Positions 10,176 through 20,072 of a stretch of DNA of 64,000 nucleotides are shown here, piece by piece. The notes under the pieces are model-generated. The model saw only the letters and a list, made by a program, of their open reading frames with translations. It was not told the origin of the DNA and did no database searches. Made by a program: the position numbers and the translations under genes. Each line of letters opens with the position of its first letter. The stretch's first letter is position 1. The DNA comes from Prionace glauca (lineage: Eukaryota; Chordata; Chondrichthyes; Carcharhiniformes; Carcharhinidae): NCBI GenBank assembly GCA_037974335.1, contig CM075760.1, positions 14,327,386 through 14,391,385 on the forward strand, read 5' to 3'.

Positions 10176-12026
10176 CTCAAAAAAGGCAGTAGGGATAACC
10201 CTGGGAATTATAGACCGGTGAGGTTGACGTCGGTGGTAGGGAAGTTAATGGAAAAAATACTTAGGGGTAGGATGTATGAGCATTTGGAGCGTTGCGATCT
10301 GATTAGGGATACGCAACATGGCTTTGTTAGAGGGAGGTCTTGCCTTACGAATCTGGTGGAATTCTTTGAGGAGGTGACTAAAACGGTTGATGATGGGAGA
10401 ACCGTTGATGTCATCTATATGGATTTCAGTAAGGCGTTTGACAAAGTCCCTCACGGTCGGCTGGTAGAAAAGGTTAAGGCGCATGGGATACGAGGCCAGG
10501 TAGCTAGGTGGATTGAGAACTGGCTGGGAAATAGGAGACAGAGGGTAGCTGTGGAAGGGACCTTGTCGGGCTGGAGGCCAGTGACCAGTGGTGTGCCGCA
10601 GGGCTCAGTACTGGGACCTCTCCTCTTTGTAGTCTACATAAATGACTTGGAAGAGGGCGTAGGTGGTGTGATTAGCAAGTTTGCTGATGACACCAAGATG
10701 GCAGGGTTGGCGGGTACGGAACTGGATTGTCAGGTGATACAACAGGATATAGATAGGCTGGTGCAGTGGGCAGATAGGTGGCAGATGGCATTTAATCCTG
10801 ACAAATGCGAGGTGATGCATTTTGGACGGAATAATGCAGAGAGGAGCTATGAGATTAAAGGGAGGCCGATTAGGAGTATAGACATACAGAGGGACCTGGG
10901 AGTGCAGGTTCACAAATCCATGAAGGTTGCATCACAAGTGGAGAAGGTTGTTAGGAAGGCTTATGGGATGTTGGCCTTTATAGGAAGGGGCATAGAGTAT
11001 AAAAGCTGCTGTCTAATGCTTCAGTTGTACAGAACGTTGGTTAGACCGCATTTGGAGTACTACGTCCAGTTCTGGTCACCTTACTACCGGAAGGACGTGG
11101 AGTCTCTGGAAAGGGTGCAGAGGAGGTTTACCAGGATGTTGCCTGGCATGGGGGGACTGGGTTACGAGGAGAGGTTGAAGAAACTGGGACGATTCTCCTT
11201 GGAAAGGCGGAGATTGAGAGGGGACATGATAGAAGTATATAAGATAATGAAGGGAATGGATAGAGTTAATAGTGAGAGACTGCTCCCTAGACTAGATACA
11301 AACACGAGAGGTCATCATTTAAGGGTGAGGGGGGAGAGGTATAATTTGGAGGTGAGAAGAAGGTTCTTTACGCAGAGAGTTGTAGGGGTCTGGAACGCGC
11401 TACCGAGTAGGGTGGTGGAGGCAGGAACATTGGACTCGTTTAAGATGCAGTTAGATAGGCACATGAGTGAAACGAGAATGGAGGGATATGGTAGGGGATA
11501 TTAAATAGGGTTAAACCTCGGGAGACACCGGAAAGGCAGGCTGTAAGATTAATATTTTTGACTTTATTCCACAGGTGGAGGTCCACCTCGTGTCAAACGA
11601 GGGACATTCACACGGCGGGTCGTGCCTGGGCTGCTCTTGGAAGTTCCAGGAGTGGCCTAGGACTTCGTGTCGGTGTGTGTGCTTGATCCTGGACCGGTAG
11701 ATGGGCGCCGCAACAGCTCAGTGACTAGCACTGCTGGCTGTGCAGACACATGGATTTGGGCCTGTGTCTGTGGGAGTTTGAGCATTCTCCCTGTGGTTGC
11801 GTGGGTTTCCTCCGGGCGCTCCGGTTTCCTCCCACACCCCAAAAATGTGCTCTCAGGCTAATCGGTTTTTACCAAATTGACACTATATCTTCCCTGAATC
11901 TGACTGAGTAGGGTTCCATTCATAGATATGCAGGGTAGAATAGGTGCAGGGTGATGTGGCGGCGCGGGCTCGTTGAGCCGAAGGGCCTGTTTCCCGTGCT
12001 GGATTGTTCTTTGTTTTTTGTTCTTT
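10173..12026 (+). mobile_element. CR1 LINE inserted into the minus-strand CR1
   Basis: A 5'-truncated CR1 with an uninterrupted 443-codon frame (10173-11504). It opens at the LFKKGSRDNPGNYRP part of the reverse transcriptase and runs through [26 protein letters not shown] and the C-terminal ERVQRRFTR region to a stop. The 3' UTR (11505-12026) carries a SINE-like block and ends in GGGCCTGTTTCC-type sequence and a (GTTCTTT)n tail. The word ATAATT occurs at both junctions (about 10169-10174 and 12027-12032), consistent with a short target-site duplication. The intact frame suggests it is younger than its host element. No endonuclease domain is present, so it cannot move on its own. Confidence 0.9.
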
Positions 12027-12358
12027 GTATAATTACCCTTACCCCAGCTAAAACTACTGACCCGAGGTTCATGCCTATCCCTTCCCATCACTAAGGTGAA
12101 CGTAACCGAATTATGGTCACTATCACCAAAGTGCACACCAACTTCCAAGTCTGGGACCTGGTCTGGCTCATTTCCCAGCAGCAAATCCAATATAGCCTCA
12201 CCTCTAGTTGGCCTATCTACATACTGAGTCAAAAAACCTTCCTGCACGCTTTGTACAAACACTGACCCCTCTAACGAGCTAGAACCATAGCAATTCCATT
12301 AATATTCGCAAAGTTAAAGTCCCCCATAACAATTACCCTATTACTTTCACATTATCAT
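12027..12358 (-). mobile_element. CR1 LINE endonuclease-region fragment (5' part of the outer element)
   Basis: The minus strand encodes the end of an AP-type endonuclease: GFLTQYVDRPTRGEAILDLL, then HFGDSDHNSVTFTL, containing the SDH motif of this nuclease family. It ends with FSWGKGNY, the residues expected just before the point where the minus-strand RT fragment begins at 10175. This is therefore the upstream half of the same element. Confidence 0.85.
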
Positions 12359-12364
12359 GGTTGA

Positions 12365-13005
12365 TCATCAAAATCAATATCCTGATCGTGTTACAACTGT
12401 ACAAAACTCTGGTGTGGCCGCACTTGGAGTATTGCGTACAGTTCTTGTCGCCACATTATAAGAAAGATGTGGAGGCATTGGAAAGGGTGCAGAGGAGGTT
12501 TACCAGGATGTTGCCTGGTATGGTTGGAAGGTCTTATGAGGAAAGGCTGAGGGACTTGAGGTTATTTTCATTGGAGAGAAGAAGGTTACGAGGTGAGAAG
12601 AAGGTAGAGGATGTTTCGAGAGTAGCCTAGTACGTCGCGTCTTTTGTGTATGCTTAAAACTGGACCAGCAGATGGGCACCACAACAGCTCAGTGACTATC
12701 ACTGTTTGCTGTGCAGATACATGGATTTGGGCCAGTTTCTGTGCGAGTTTGCGCATTCTCCCCGTGCTTGCGTGGGTTTCCTCCGGGTGCTCCAGTTTCC
12801 TCCCACACCCCAAAGATGTGCTCTTAGGCTGATTGGTGTAACAAATTGTCCCTAAATTATTCTCCCCTGACTCTGGTTTCCAATGGGGGTACCATAAGCA
12901 TAGACATGGTTCGAGGGAGGTGTAGGAAAAACACATTGTTAAGATGGCAGTGTGGGCTCGTTGGGCCAAAGGGCCTGTTTCCCGTGCTGTGTTGTTCTTT
13001 GTTCA
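12365..13005 (+). mobile_element. CR1 LINE fragment with SINE-like 3' end, copy 3
   Basis: 12380-12600 encodes LYKTLVWPHLEYC and ERVQRRFTRMLPGMVGRSYE, the CR1 C-terminal region. 12605-13005 is the 3' end with the SINE-like block and a GTTGGGCCAAAGGGCCTG tail, the third copy of this arrangement in the window. A deletion joins the two parts. Confidence 0.8.
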
Positions 13006-13370
13006 GCGCTAACCCACTGTGTCACTGTGCCCCCAGGAATCAAACCTGGGTCTCTGCAACTACGTGGCAGCAGTGCTAACCCACTGTGTCACTGTGCCCC
13101 CGGGAATCGAACCAGGGTCTCTGCAACTGCGTGGCAGCAGTGCTAACCCACTGTGTCACTGTGCTCCCGGGAATCGAACCTGGGCCACTGCAACTACGTG
13201 GCAGCAGTGCTAACCCACTGTGTCACTGTGCCCCCGGGAATCGAACCTGGATCTCTGCAACTACGTGGCAGCAGTGCTAACCCACTCTGTCACTGTGCCC
13301 CCGGGAATCGAACCTGGGTCTCTGCAACTACGTGGTGGCAGTGCTAACCCACTGTGTCACTGTGCCACCT
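13005..13370. repeat. 67-bp tandem array built from a SINE tRNA-like head
   Basis: Five full units and one partial unit with exact 67-bp period. On the minus strand each unit holds a Pol III B-box-like GGTTCGATTCC word and a TTAGCACTG A-box-side word, the 5' head of the common tRNA-derived SINE. The SINE body and tail are absent from the array. Units differ by only a few substitutions. Confidence 0.85.
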
Positions 13371-13374
13371 CAAA

Positions 13375-13560
13375 ATTGTCGATTACTCATTTCTCATCAA
13401 TGTTTTTCACACTGATGAGAGACTGGGTTCAGGGGATCATTCCAGTTCACTGTATACCCAGTTCACACTGGGGACAGGGTCTTCTCACCTCGTAACCTTG
13501 TTCATCTGCTTTGAGTTTGGGAAGAGATTCATTGTTTGGAGGTCGGATTTATAGTGCCTA
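13375..13560 (+). pseudogene. Possible decayed C2H2 zinc-finger relic
   Basis: The sequence still resembles linker-plus-finger text: TTCACACTGGGGACAGGG recalls a VHTGDR linker, and a CFEFGKRFI word recalls C-x2-C-G-K-x-F with the second cysteine lost. No open multi-finger frame remains. It may be a relic of the zinc-finger family at 0.9-8 kb; a chance match is possible. Confidence 0.35.
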
Positions 13561-13699
13561 GTTTTTGGGGGTCACTGTGGGTGGTTTTCCCTTACTGATC
13601 ATTACATTTGTAAAGATGAAGACAGAATTTTAAGAAGGCGACAACAGGAACTCTCATCCTGTTCAACATGAAACTAAACTCACTGTTAATTCCTCCTCA

Positions 13700-14525
13700 G
13701 TAACAATTTTTATAATAACTGAGAGAGGTTTAGGGCAGAGTTTACTGATACAAGGCCCAGATTGTAATAACTGAGAGAGATTTAGGACAGAGATTATTGA
13801 TACAAGGCCCAGATTGTAATAACTGAGAGAGATTTAGGGCAGAGATTACTGATACAATCCCAGATTGTAATAACTGAGAGAGGTTTAGGGCAGAGATTAC
13901 TGATACAAGGCCCAGATTGTAATAACTGAGAGAGGTTTAGGGCAGAGATTACTGATAAAAGGCCCAGATTGTAATAACTGAGAGAGGTTTTGGGCAGAGT
14001 TTACTGATACAAGGCCCAGATTGTAATAACTGAGAGAGGTTTAGGGCAGAGTTTACTGATGCAATCCCAAATTGTAATAACTGAGAGTGGTTTAGGGCAC
14101 AGATTACTGATACAAGGCCCAGATTGTAATAACTGAGAGAGGTTTAGGGCAGAGATTACTGATACAATCCCAGATTGTAATAACTGAGAGAGGTTTAGGG
14201 CAGAGATTACTGATACAATCCCAGATTGTAATAACTGAGAGAGGTTTAGGGCAGAGATTATTGATACAAGGCCCAGATTATAATAATTGAGAGAGGTTTA
14301 GGGCAGAGATTACTGATACAATCCCAGATTGTAATAACTGAGAGAGGTTTAGGACAAAGATTACAGATACAAGACCCAGACTGTAATAACTGAGAGAGGT
14401 TTAGGGCAGAGATTACTGATACAATCCCAGATTGTAATAACCGAGAGGCGTTCAGGGCAGAGATTACTGATAGAAGGCCCTGATTGTAATAACTGAGAGA
14501 GGTTTAGGGCAGGGTTTACTGATAC
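13700..14525. repeat. 52-bp satellite array, plus orientation
   Basis: About 16 imperfect copies of a unit of about 49-52 bp containing AATAACTGAGAGAGGTTTAG and ATTACTGATACAAGGCCC words. The same unit occurs in reverse orientation at 39045-39780, on the other side of the inverted duplication. Confidence 0.9.
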
Positions 14526-14690
14526 AAATGTGCTGTCCTTACCCGGTCTGGCCTATATGTGACTCCAGATCCACAGTAATGTGGTTTACTCTGAACTGCC
14601 TCGGGAACCGAGAGAAGGGCAGTAAATGTTGGGCCAGCCAGTGTTGCCCATGTCCCATGAATGAATAAAAATCAAACCTTTCCATCTCAC
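14526..14690 (-). mobile_element. Fragment of a dispersed shark repeat
   Basis: Contains the TACCCGGTCTGGCCTA and CTCCAGATCCACAGTAATGT words of a repeat whose other parts appear at 21960-22215 (opposite strand) and 22880-22965. No coding capacity. Confidence 0.5.
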
Positions 14691-14699
14691 TCTCATTCC

Positions 14700-15480
14700 T
14701 CCTTCCTGATGCCTAACCAACATTTTATATAATTCCAGCATAACCTCCCCACTCTTAAACACTGTGCCTCGGCTAATAAAGAAGTGAACCGTGAGTCTCC
14801 TTAACCACTTTATCCACCTGTCCTGTTACCGTAAGGGACCGGTGTACATGCACACCGAGCTCCCTCTGATCCTCAGAGCTTCCCAGGATCCTACTGTTCA
14901 TCATGTAGTCCCTTGTCTTGTTTGCCCTGCCCGAGTGCATCACCTCACGTTGATCCCCATTGCCACTGATCCACCCGTCTCTATCCCCCTGTAATCTGAA
15001 GCTATCCTCCCCTTTCCCACCCGAACAATTCTCCTATCATCCACAAATTTACTGATGAACGTCCTGCATTTAAGACTAAGTTATTTAAATAAACCACAAA
15101 CAGTAAGGGCCCCAACATCGATCCCTGTGGGACCCCACTGGATACAAGCTTTCAGTCTGAAAATCCCCCCTCCCAGTCACCATCACCCTCTGCTTCCTGC
15201 CACTCAGCCAATTCCGGATCCAATTTGACACTTTTACTTGGATCTCATGGGATCTTAAGTTCCCGATTAGTCTCCCATGTGGGACCTTGTCAAAAGCCCT
15301 ACTGAAGTCCAAGAAGACTACATCAGAAGCATTGCCCTCATCGACACATCTGGTCACTTCTTTGAAAAAATGGTTCAGTTCTGGGATCCCCAGAATAGGA
15401 GGGATGTGGTAGAACTGGGAATGGTACAGAGGAGATTTACCATGATGTTACCTGGCCTGGAGAGTTTCAGTTCATTGACT
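14700..15480 (-). mobile_element. CR1 LINE fragments
   Basis: On minus, about 14700-15360 encodes VVFLDFSRAFDKVPHGRL and NWLSGRKQRV from a reverse transcriptase core. 15370-15475 is a shorter plus-strand piece with VQRRFTMMLPGLE. These are two truncated fragments, not one element. Confidence 0.75.
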
Positions 15481-15607
15481 CATAGAATTCTAAATTGGTG
15501 ACACTGGGCGGAGCAGCCTGATTTTTCCTGATGCCCCCCCCCCCTCATCAAATTGAGTTAGCGATACCCCCACCTGCCCTGTGTTCCCCCCAAATACATT
15601 TGCCTCA

Positions 15608-15888
15608 GTGTCAGCATGGTGGGACAGTGGTTAACACTGCAGCCTCACTGTGCTAGGGGCCTGTGGGTCATTTGAACGTTGTCCCCGTGTCTGTGTGGGT
15701 TTTCTCCGGTTTCCTTCCGCAGTCTGAAAGACGTGCTGGGTTAGGGGGCATTGGGCCGTACTTAAATTCTCCCTCAGTGTTACCCCAACAGGAATGTAGA
15801 GTCTAGGGGAATTCTCACAGTAACTTCATTGCATTGTTAATGTAAACCGACTTACTAGTGACACTAATAAATAAACTTAAACTGCAGG
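15608..15888 (+). mobile_element. tRNA-derived SINE, full length
   Basis: It has a tRNA-like head (GGTGGGACAGTGGTTAACAC), a central TTTTCTCCGGTTTCC body and a tail reading TCACAGTAACTTCATTGC, then ACACTAATAAATAAACTT. The last part of this tail is the outermost sequence shared by the two arms of the inverted duplication. Confidence 0.7.
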
Positions 15889-15961
15889 TCTGGGTGCTGC
15901 TGTGACAATGCACCCTCTTGTTTAAACACTGCAATGCTGAGACTGGGGAGAGGAGTGAACA

Positions 15962-16214
15962 CAGTAAAAAGTCTGACAACACCAGGTTTTAGTCCAACCG
16001 ATTTATTTGATAATATTCCCACAAGCTTTCGAGGGGGCTGCCTCTTCGTCAGGTGAATGGAGAGTTCTGCATTCACCTGACAAAGAGGCAGCCCCCTCGA
16101 AAGCTTGTGAGAATATTATCAAATAAATCGGTTGGACTAAAACGTGGTGTTGTCAGACTTTTTACTGTGTTTACCCCAGTCCAACGCCGGCATACCCACA
16201 TCATGACTACTATC
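15962..16214. mobile_element. Palindromic SINE-like insertion with 14-bp target-site duplication
   Basis: The insert is flanked by the 14-bp direct repeat GAGAGGAGTGAACA at 15948-15961 and 16215-16228. The other arm has a single uninterrupted copy of this site. The insert is nearly palindromic: about 100 bases from ACAGTAAAAAGTCTGAC inward are mirrored. The right side adds a tail with CCCAGTCCAACGCCGGCAT, which also occurs at 59624-59672. It has no coding capacity. Confidence 0.85.
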
Positions 16215-16374
16215 GAGAGGAGTGAACAACAGGGAGCAGCATTGCAGCTTCTCTCCCCCATTGAAACTGGGATTGTTGCCCCATCTGCTGCACCATCCCC
16301 ACCACATCCACTAGGGGGCAGTCTGGACAATGGGCTGCAGGCAGACCTCACTGCGCCTGCGCCACAATCACACT

Positions 16375-16640
16375 GCCAGCGGCCATCTTGCGTTGCCAGG
16401 GGAGACGGCCGGCGGCCATCTTGCGTTGCCAGGGGAGACGGCCAGCGGCCATCTTGCGTTGCCAGGGGAGACGGCCGGCGGCCATCTTGCGTTGCCAGGG
16501 GAGACGGCCAGCGGCCATGTTGCGTTGCCAGGGGAGACGGCCGGCGGCCATGTTGCGTTGCCAGGGGAGACGGCCAGCGGCCATGATGCGTTGCCAAGGG
16601 AGACGGCCAGCAGCCATGTTGCGTTGCCAAGGGAGACGGC
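16375..16640. repeat. 33-bp GC-rich minisatellite with YY1-like sites (8 copies)
   Basis: Eight units of 33 bp, each with CGGCCAT-C/G-TTGCGTTGCC and GGGAGACGG. The CAAGATGGC-type core on minus resembles a YY1 site, and GTTGCC resembles an RFX half-site. Arm B has three units (36120-36225) and the third block copy has one (60715-60750), so copy number varies between paralogous copies. Confidence 0.85.
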
Positions 16641-17150
16641 GTCCCGCGCGCTGCACTTTGTTTGAATTCCCCTCCTGCACATGCGCCCAGACAGTTACAT
16701 TTGAATCTTTTAATATTTTGAATCTTGATGATTATTATTCACATCCTCACCCGTCAGACTTTCGGTTCCTTCTCCATTCGGGAAAATCGTTTCTGTTTTT
16801 TATTCCGTCTGTTTTTCAATCACCCCCGCGCGGTGCGCTCTGGGAAAATACTACAGCACATGCGCGGTTCCGCCACCTGCCTCTTTATAAAAATATGTAT
16901 TTTATTTAATTTTAATTCCGCTCCGGGCGGGATTTCCGGGTGGGAATTTCTCTCATTTTCTACATTTCTCAACCGTCGCTTTTTCCTCGACTGGGGGAGG
17001 GGCTGACGGTGACGTCACGGAAATATGGCGGCTGGCCCCGCCACTCTGCAGGCCCCGAATGTTCCGCCAACGAGCAGTGGCCGGGCCGGAGCGGGCAAGA
17101 GGCGACATTGGGCGGAGCAGCTTTTATGTGTTACAGCGACCCCCGGTGGT
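16641..17150. promoter_or_regulatory. CpG-rich promoter-like block, copy 1
   Basis: A GC-rich segment contains a full CRE (GGTGACGTCACGG, near 17009-17021) immediately next to AAATATGGCGGC, a YY1-type site, plus GC-box-like GGGGGAGGGG. Conserved copies lie at 35640-36120 and 60225-60720 in inverted orientation. Reading frames are open here but differ between copies, so the block is regulatory or non-coding rather than protein-coding. Which transcript it would drive is not visible. Confidence 0.55.
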
Positions 17151-17589
17151 CAGGAAAGGAAATAGCAGCAGCGCAGTCTCTGCCCAAAGGCTTCCCCAGT
17201 TCAGCTGCTCAGAGACACTGGGAACCTCTTCAACTGGAAACTTCAGCTTCTCACATTCACCCCCTGTGTTCAGTCATTGTTTAATAGACAAGCTCTGTAG
17301 GGAAATCAGAAACAACTTGTTCACATTAAAGATGGTGGGAATCTGAACCATTCTGCTCAAAAAGCTCTGCTTGCCCTGAAATTTCAATTGAAGTGTTCAA
17401 GATGAGAATTTATAGATACAAGTCATGTTGTATGTGGAACGCTCATGATGCCACAATAAGATCAGTACAGACATCTCACAGGGTTGTGTGACTGGAGAAG
17501 ACGTCAGAGATGGAGTGGTTAAATATAGAGCTACGGAGGCTGAAGCTCAGTTTTGGGTAAAGAAAAATGGCATTACAAAGAACAGAGAA
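17151..17589. other. Arm A sequence downstream of the CpG block; no gene seen
   Basis: Shared with arm B (35180-35635) and with 59836-60180 in the third copy. No RNA or protein gene is recognisable. Confidence 0.4.
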
Positions 17590-17880
17590 AATTACAGCAC
17601 AGGAACATGCCCTTCGGCCCTTCAAACCTTCACTGACCATGCTGCCCGACTTAACTAAAACCCCCTATCCTTCCGGGACCATATCCCTCTATTCCCATTC
17701 TATTCATGTACTTGTCAGCTGACTTAAAAGTCACAACTGCATCCGCTTCTACTATCTCTCTCCCAGTAGCGAGTTCCAGGAACCCCCTACTCTCTGTGCA
17801 AAAAATCCTCCATGTCCATCTCCTTTAAACCTTGCCCCTCGCACCTTAAAGCATGCCTTCATCGGCCGGGGCATTTTGTT
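17590..17880 (-). mobile_element. CR1 LINE 3' fragment shared by both arms
   Basis: It has the TGCCCTTCGGCCCTTCAAAC tail side, and the minus strand encodes a basic segment with FKGDGHGGFFAQRV, typical of the CR1 C-terminus. The counterpart in arm B is at 34905-35175, so the insertion predates the inverted duplication. Confidence 0.7.
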
Positions 17881-18427
17881 CCTGAACATTATCTGAATCT
17901 CGATGTTACACCCATAGTATCTTCGCTCTGGCCTCGGCCTCAAATGCTTTGTGTCAAATCAGAAATGATAAATTGTTTGATGCAATGCCAGGAAAGAAAC
18001 TTCCCTATTTTGACACCTGCACATATCAGCAAGTCATCCAGTCTACAAGACAATTTAATAGGTTTGGGTGCAGACTAACATAGTTAATCAACATCTGAAA
18101 CATGCTAGGGTGAGGGAAGTCTGTATGATTCCAGTTTGGTGGTGAATATTATCAGAATCTCGATGTTACAGTCATATTATCTTTGCTCTGACCTCAGCTT
18201 GAAATGCTTTCTCCAAAATCAGAAATGCTGAATTTTATGGAAAAAAATGACAAAATTGTGTAAATGTTCGAAGACATATTGAATTTTGTCCAAAATGTAT
18301 TTGAGGTTAGCATTTATTTAATATCCGAATCTTAATAAATGGGGAACGAAAGGACAAAGTAAGGAAATTACAATGCTGCTGAGTGTGAAGGAAGAGAGAG
18401 CATGTGGGGGCATCGCTAGCAAGAGCA
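17881..18427. other. Arm A spacer before tRNA-Gly; no gene seen
   Basis: AT-rich. Two diverged copies of a TCTCGATGTTACA-type sequence lie at about 17900 and 18160. The same sequence is present in arm B. Confidence 0.4.
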
Positions 18428-18498
18428 GCATTGGTGGTTCAGTGGTAGAATTCTCGCCTGCCACGCGGGAGACCCGGGTTCGATTCCCGGCCAATGCA
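18428..18498 (+). tRNA. tRNA-Gly(GCC), arm A
   Basis: 71 bases with the acceptor GCATTGG paired to CCAATGC, D-arm GGTTCAGTGGTAGAA, anticodon loop with GCC, and a T-arm with GGGTTCGATTCCC; discriminator A. All stems pair. Intact by eye. It heads the four-tRNA cassette of arm A; its partner in arm B is at 34266-34336. Confidence 0.95.
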
Positions 18499-18942
18499 AA
18501 GCTTCTTCTTTCTCCGTTCACTCTGTGTATTGGAGCGAATGTCCTGCAAAATTGGGGGAAAACAAGGGAAATATGAAGTCTTGGATCTAAATCCTAAGGG
18601 AAATGGATCGCAATATTCGGAAGGTGGTGCAGTTGTGAATGGTGTTATTGATGATTGAGTGGAAAGTATTGGATTGTTGGGCTACTGGTGGTCAGTTCCC
18701 TTCCCTTCCCTCCCGCTGAATTCCTCCCTGGTAAGAGACGTGGGTTTATTTTCCCTGCCCGTTCATAGGAGAAAGGGAATAACCAACACACTACAGCAGT
18801 GCTGCAGGATCCACGGAACTAAAGAGACTTGTATATAATTGTAAACAGTGCGGTCATGCTGCAGTTCTGGAACAAGTTTTCAGAAATAGAATGGCGGCCA
18901 GTAACACACTAATTTAGAATATATTTACGAGTTGCTACCTCT
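18499..18942. other. Spacer between tRNA genes; no gene seen
   Basis: Contains two copies of a TTCCCTTCCCTTCCC-type tract near 18695. It is conserved in arm B. Confidence 0.35.
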
Positions 18943-19016
18943 GTCTCTGTGGCGCAATTGGTCAGCACGTTCAGCTGTTAACTGAAAGGTTAGTGGTTCA
19001 AGACAACCCAGATACG
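18943..19016 (+). tRNA. tRNA-Asn(GTT)-like, degenerate, arm A
   Basis: A 74-base cloverleaf with anticodon GTT in CAGCTGTTAACTG. The acceptor has one mismatch, and the T-stem has mismatches (AGTGG against CAACC). The T-loop reads TTCAAGA. It is probably a pseudogene. Its arm B partner at 33746-33819 has different mismatches. Confidence 0.7.
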
Positions 19017-19517
19017 GAATTTTCTCACCATCAGCATTCACGTGTAAACAGTTGCCTGTTGGCAATGGGTCCGTGAGTGCCAATAAAAAAAAGCTGTCAA
19101 TTGTTCCCGGCTGTTCTGTTATCTGGTGTTACCAACATTATTTAATGACAACTGACTTCAAACAGGTTACATATAACATTATATACATGCTTCCATTATA
19201 TCTTTAAACTTAAAAAACACAATCGAAACATGAACTTGTGGCTGAGCATTTGTTCCTATTCCATATTCCTGTTTCCATTCATTCCTGGATAGATCATAAA
19301 TCTGTCTAACCCAAACTGAAATGTGTTCAGTGATGGAACATCAGAACCCTCTGGAGTAGAGAATTCCCAAGATTCACGGACCTTTGAGTCAAACAATTTC
19401 TCCTCATCTCACTCCTAAATCATCAGCGCCTTGTTCCGAGATTTTGCCCTTGTAGAAATAAAGCAAAAGTCTGGTGGCTCATGGATGAATTAATATTTTA
19501 TAAAGCACCCGCCAGCT
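19017..19517. other. Spacer with a CR1 remnant (about 19290-19450, minus)
   Basis: The CCCAAGATTCACGG and TTTGAGTCAAACAATTTCTCC words resemble an old CR1 C-terminal region on minus. Both arms contain it, so it predates the duplication. Confidence 0.45.
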
Positions 19518-19589
19518 TCCCTGGTGGTCTAGTGGTTAGGATTCGGTGTTTTCACCGCCGCGGCCCGGGTTCAATTCCCGGTCAGGGAA
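19518..19589 (+). tRNA. tRNA-Glu(TTC), arm A
   Basis: 72 bases with acceptor TCCCTGG against TCAGGGA, D-arm GGTCTAGTGGTTAGG, and anticodon TTC in GTTTTCACC; discriminator A. The T-loop has TTCAATT instead of TTCGATT. All stems pair apart from wobble pairs. Its partner in arm B is 33173-33244. Confidence 0.92.
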
Positions 19590-19999
19590 TGTAGATTTAT
19601 TGCTGTGTAACAATCCTGTGTTACTTCCCGGTCTGCACCTGTTCTGTCGGAATCAGTATCAGGGAGATTTCCTCTTTAGTATCTGAATTGGAAATGTCAC
19701 ATTTAAAAAACAAAGAAAAAAGGTAGCGACAGGTTACAAAGCGCTGGTGATACAAAATGCGGATGATTATTGGAAGAACGATGAAAATGATGCATTAATG
19801 AATGGGTAGAAATCATTGCTCCCTCAGACGAACGCTTTTAAATGTTGATGTTGGGGATAAGTTGTACAATCAGCTTGAAAATAACGGCTACCTTCCTGAA
19901 TTCAGTGACATGGGCTCTCAGTCTAACCATCGGAACCTGCAGCATCACAGCGCAGTTGAACATTGCAGACAGGCTGATTTCCTCCACTGTTCTTCAGCT

Positions 20000-20072
20000 C
20001 ATTCTGTAGTGTAGTGGTTATCACATTCGCCTTACACGTGAAAAATCCCCGGTTCGAATCCGGGCAGAAACA
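20000..20072 (+). tRNA. tRNA-Val(TAC), arm A
   Basis: 73 bases with D-arm TAGTGTAGTGGTTATCA and anticodon TAC in the loop CTTACAC; the T-arm holds CCCGGTTCGAATCCGGG. The first acceptor pairs are weak (C1 faces C72, A2 faces A71), so the 5' end is slightly degenerate; function is likely but not certain. Arm B has a partner at 32679-32751, with the same C1/C72 mismatch. Confidence 0.82.

Noticed and set aside
13016-13370. CACTGTG words resembling the heptamer of recombination signals
   Set aside because: They occur once per 67-bp SINE-head unit, no nonamer lies at 12 or 23 bases, and no V or J segment is nearby.
16330-16680. Short repetitive open frames on both strands in the 33-bp minisatellite
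   Set aside because: The 33-bp period without stops opens several frames at once. Unit number differs between copies, which does not suggest a constrained protein.
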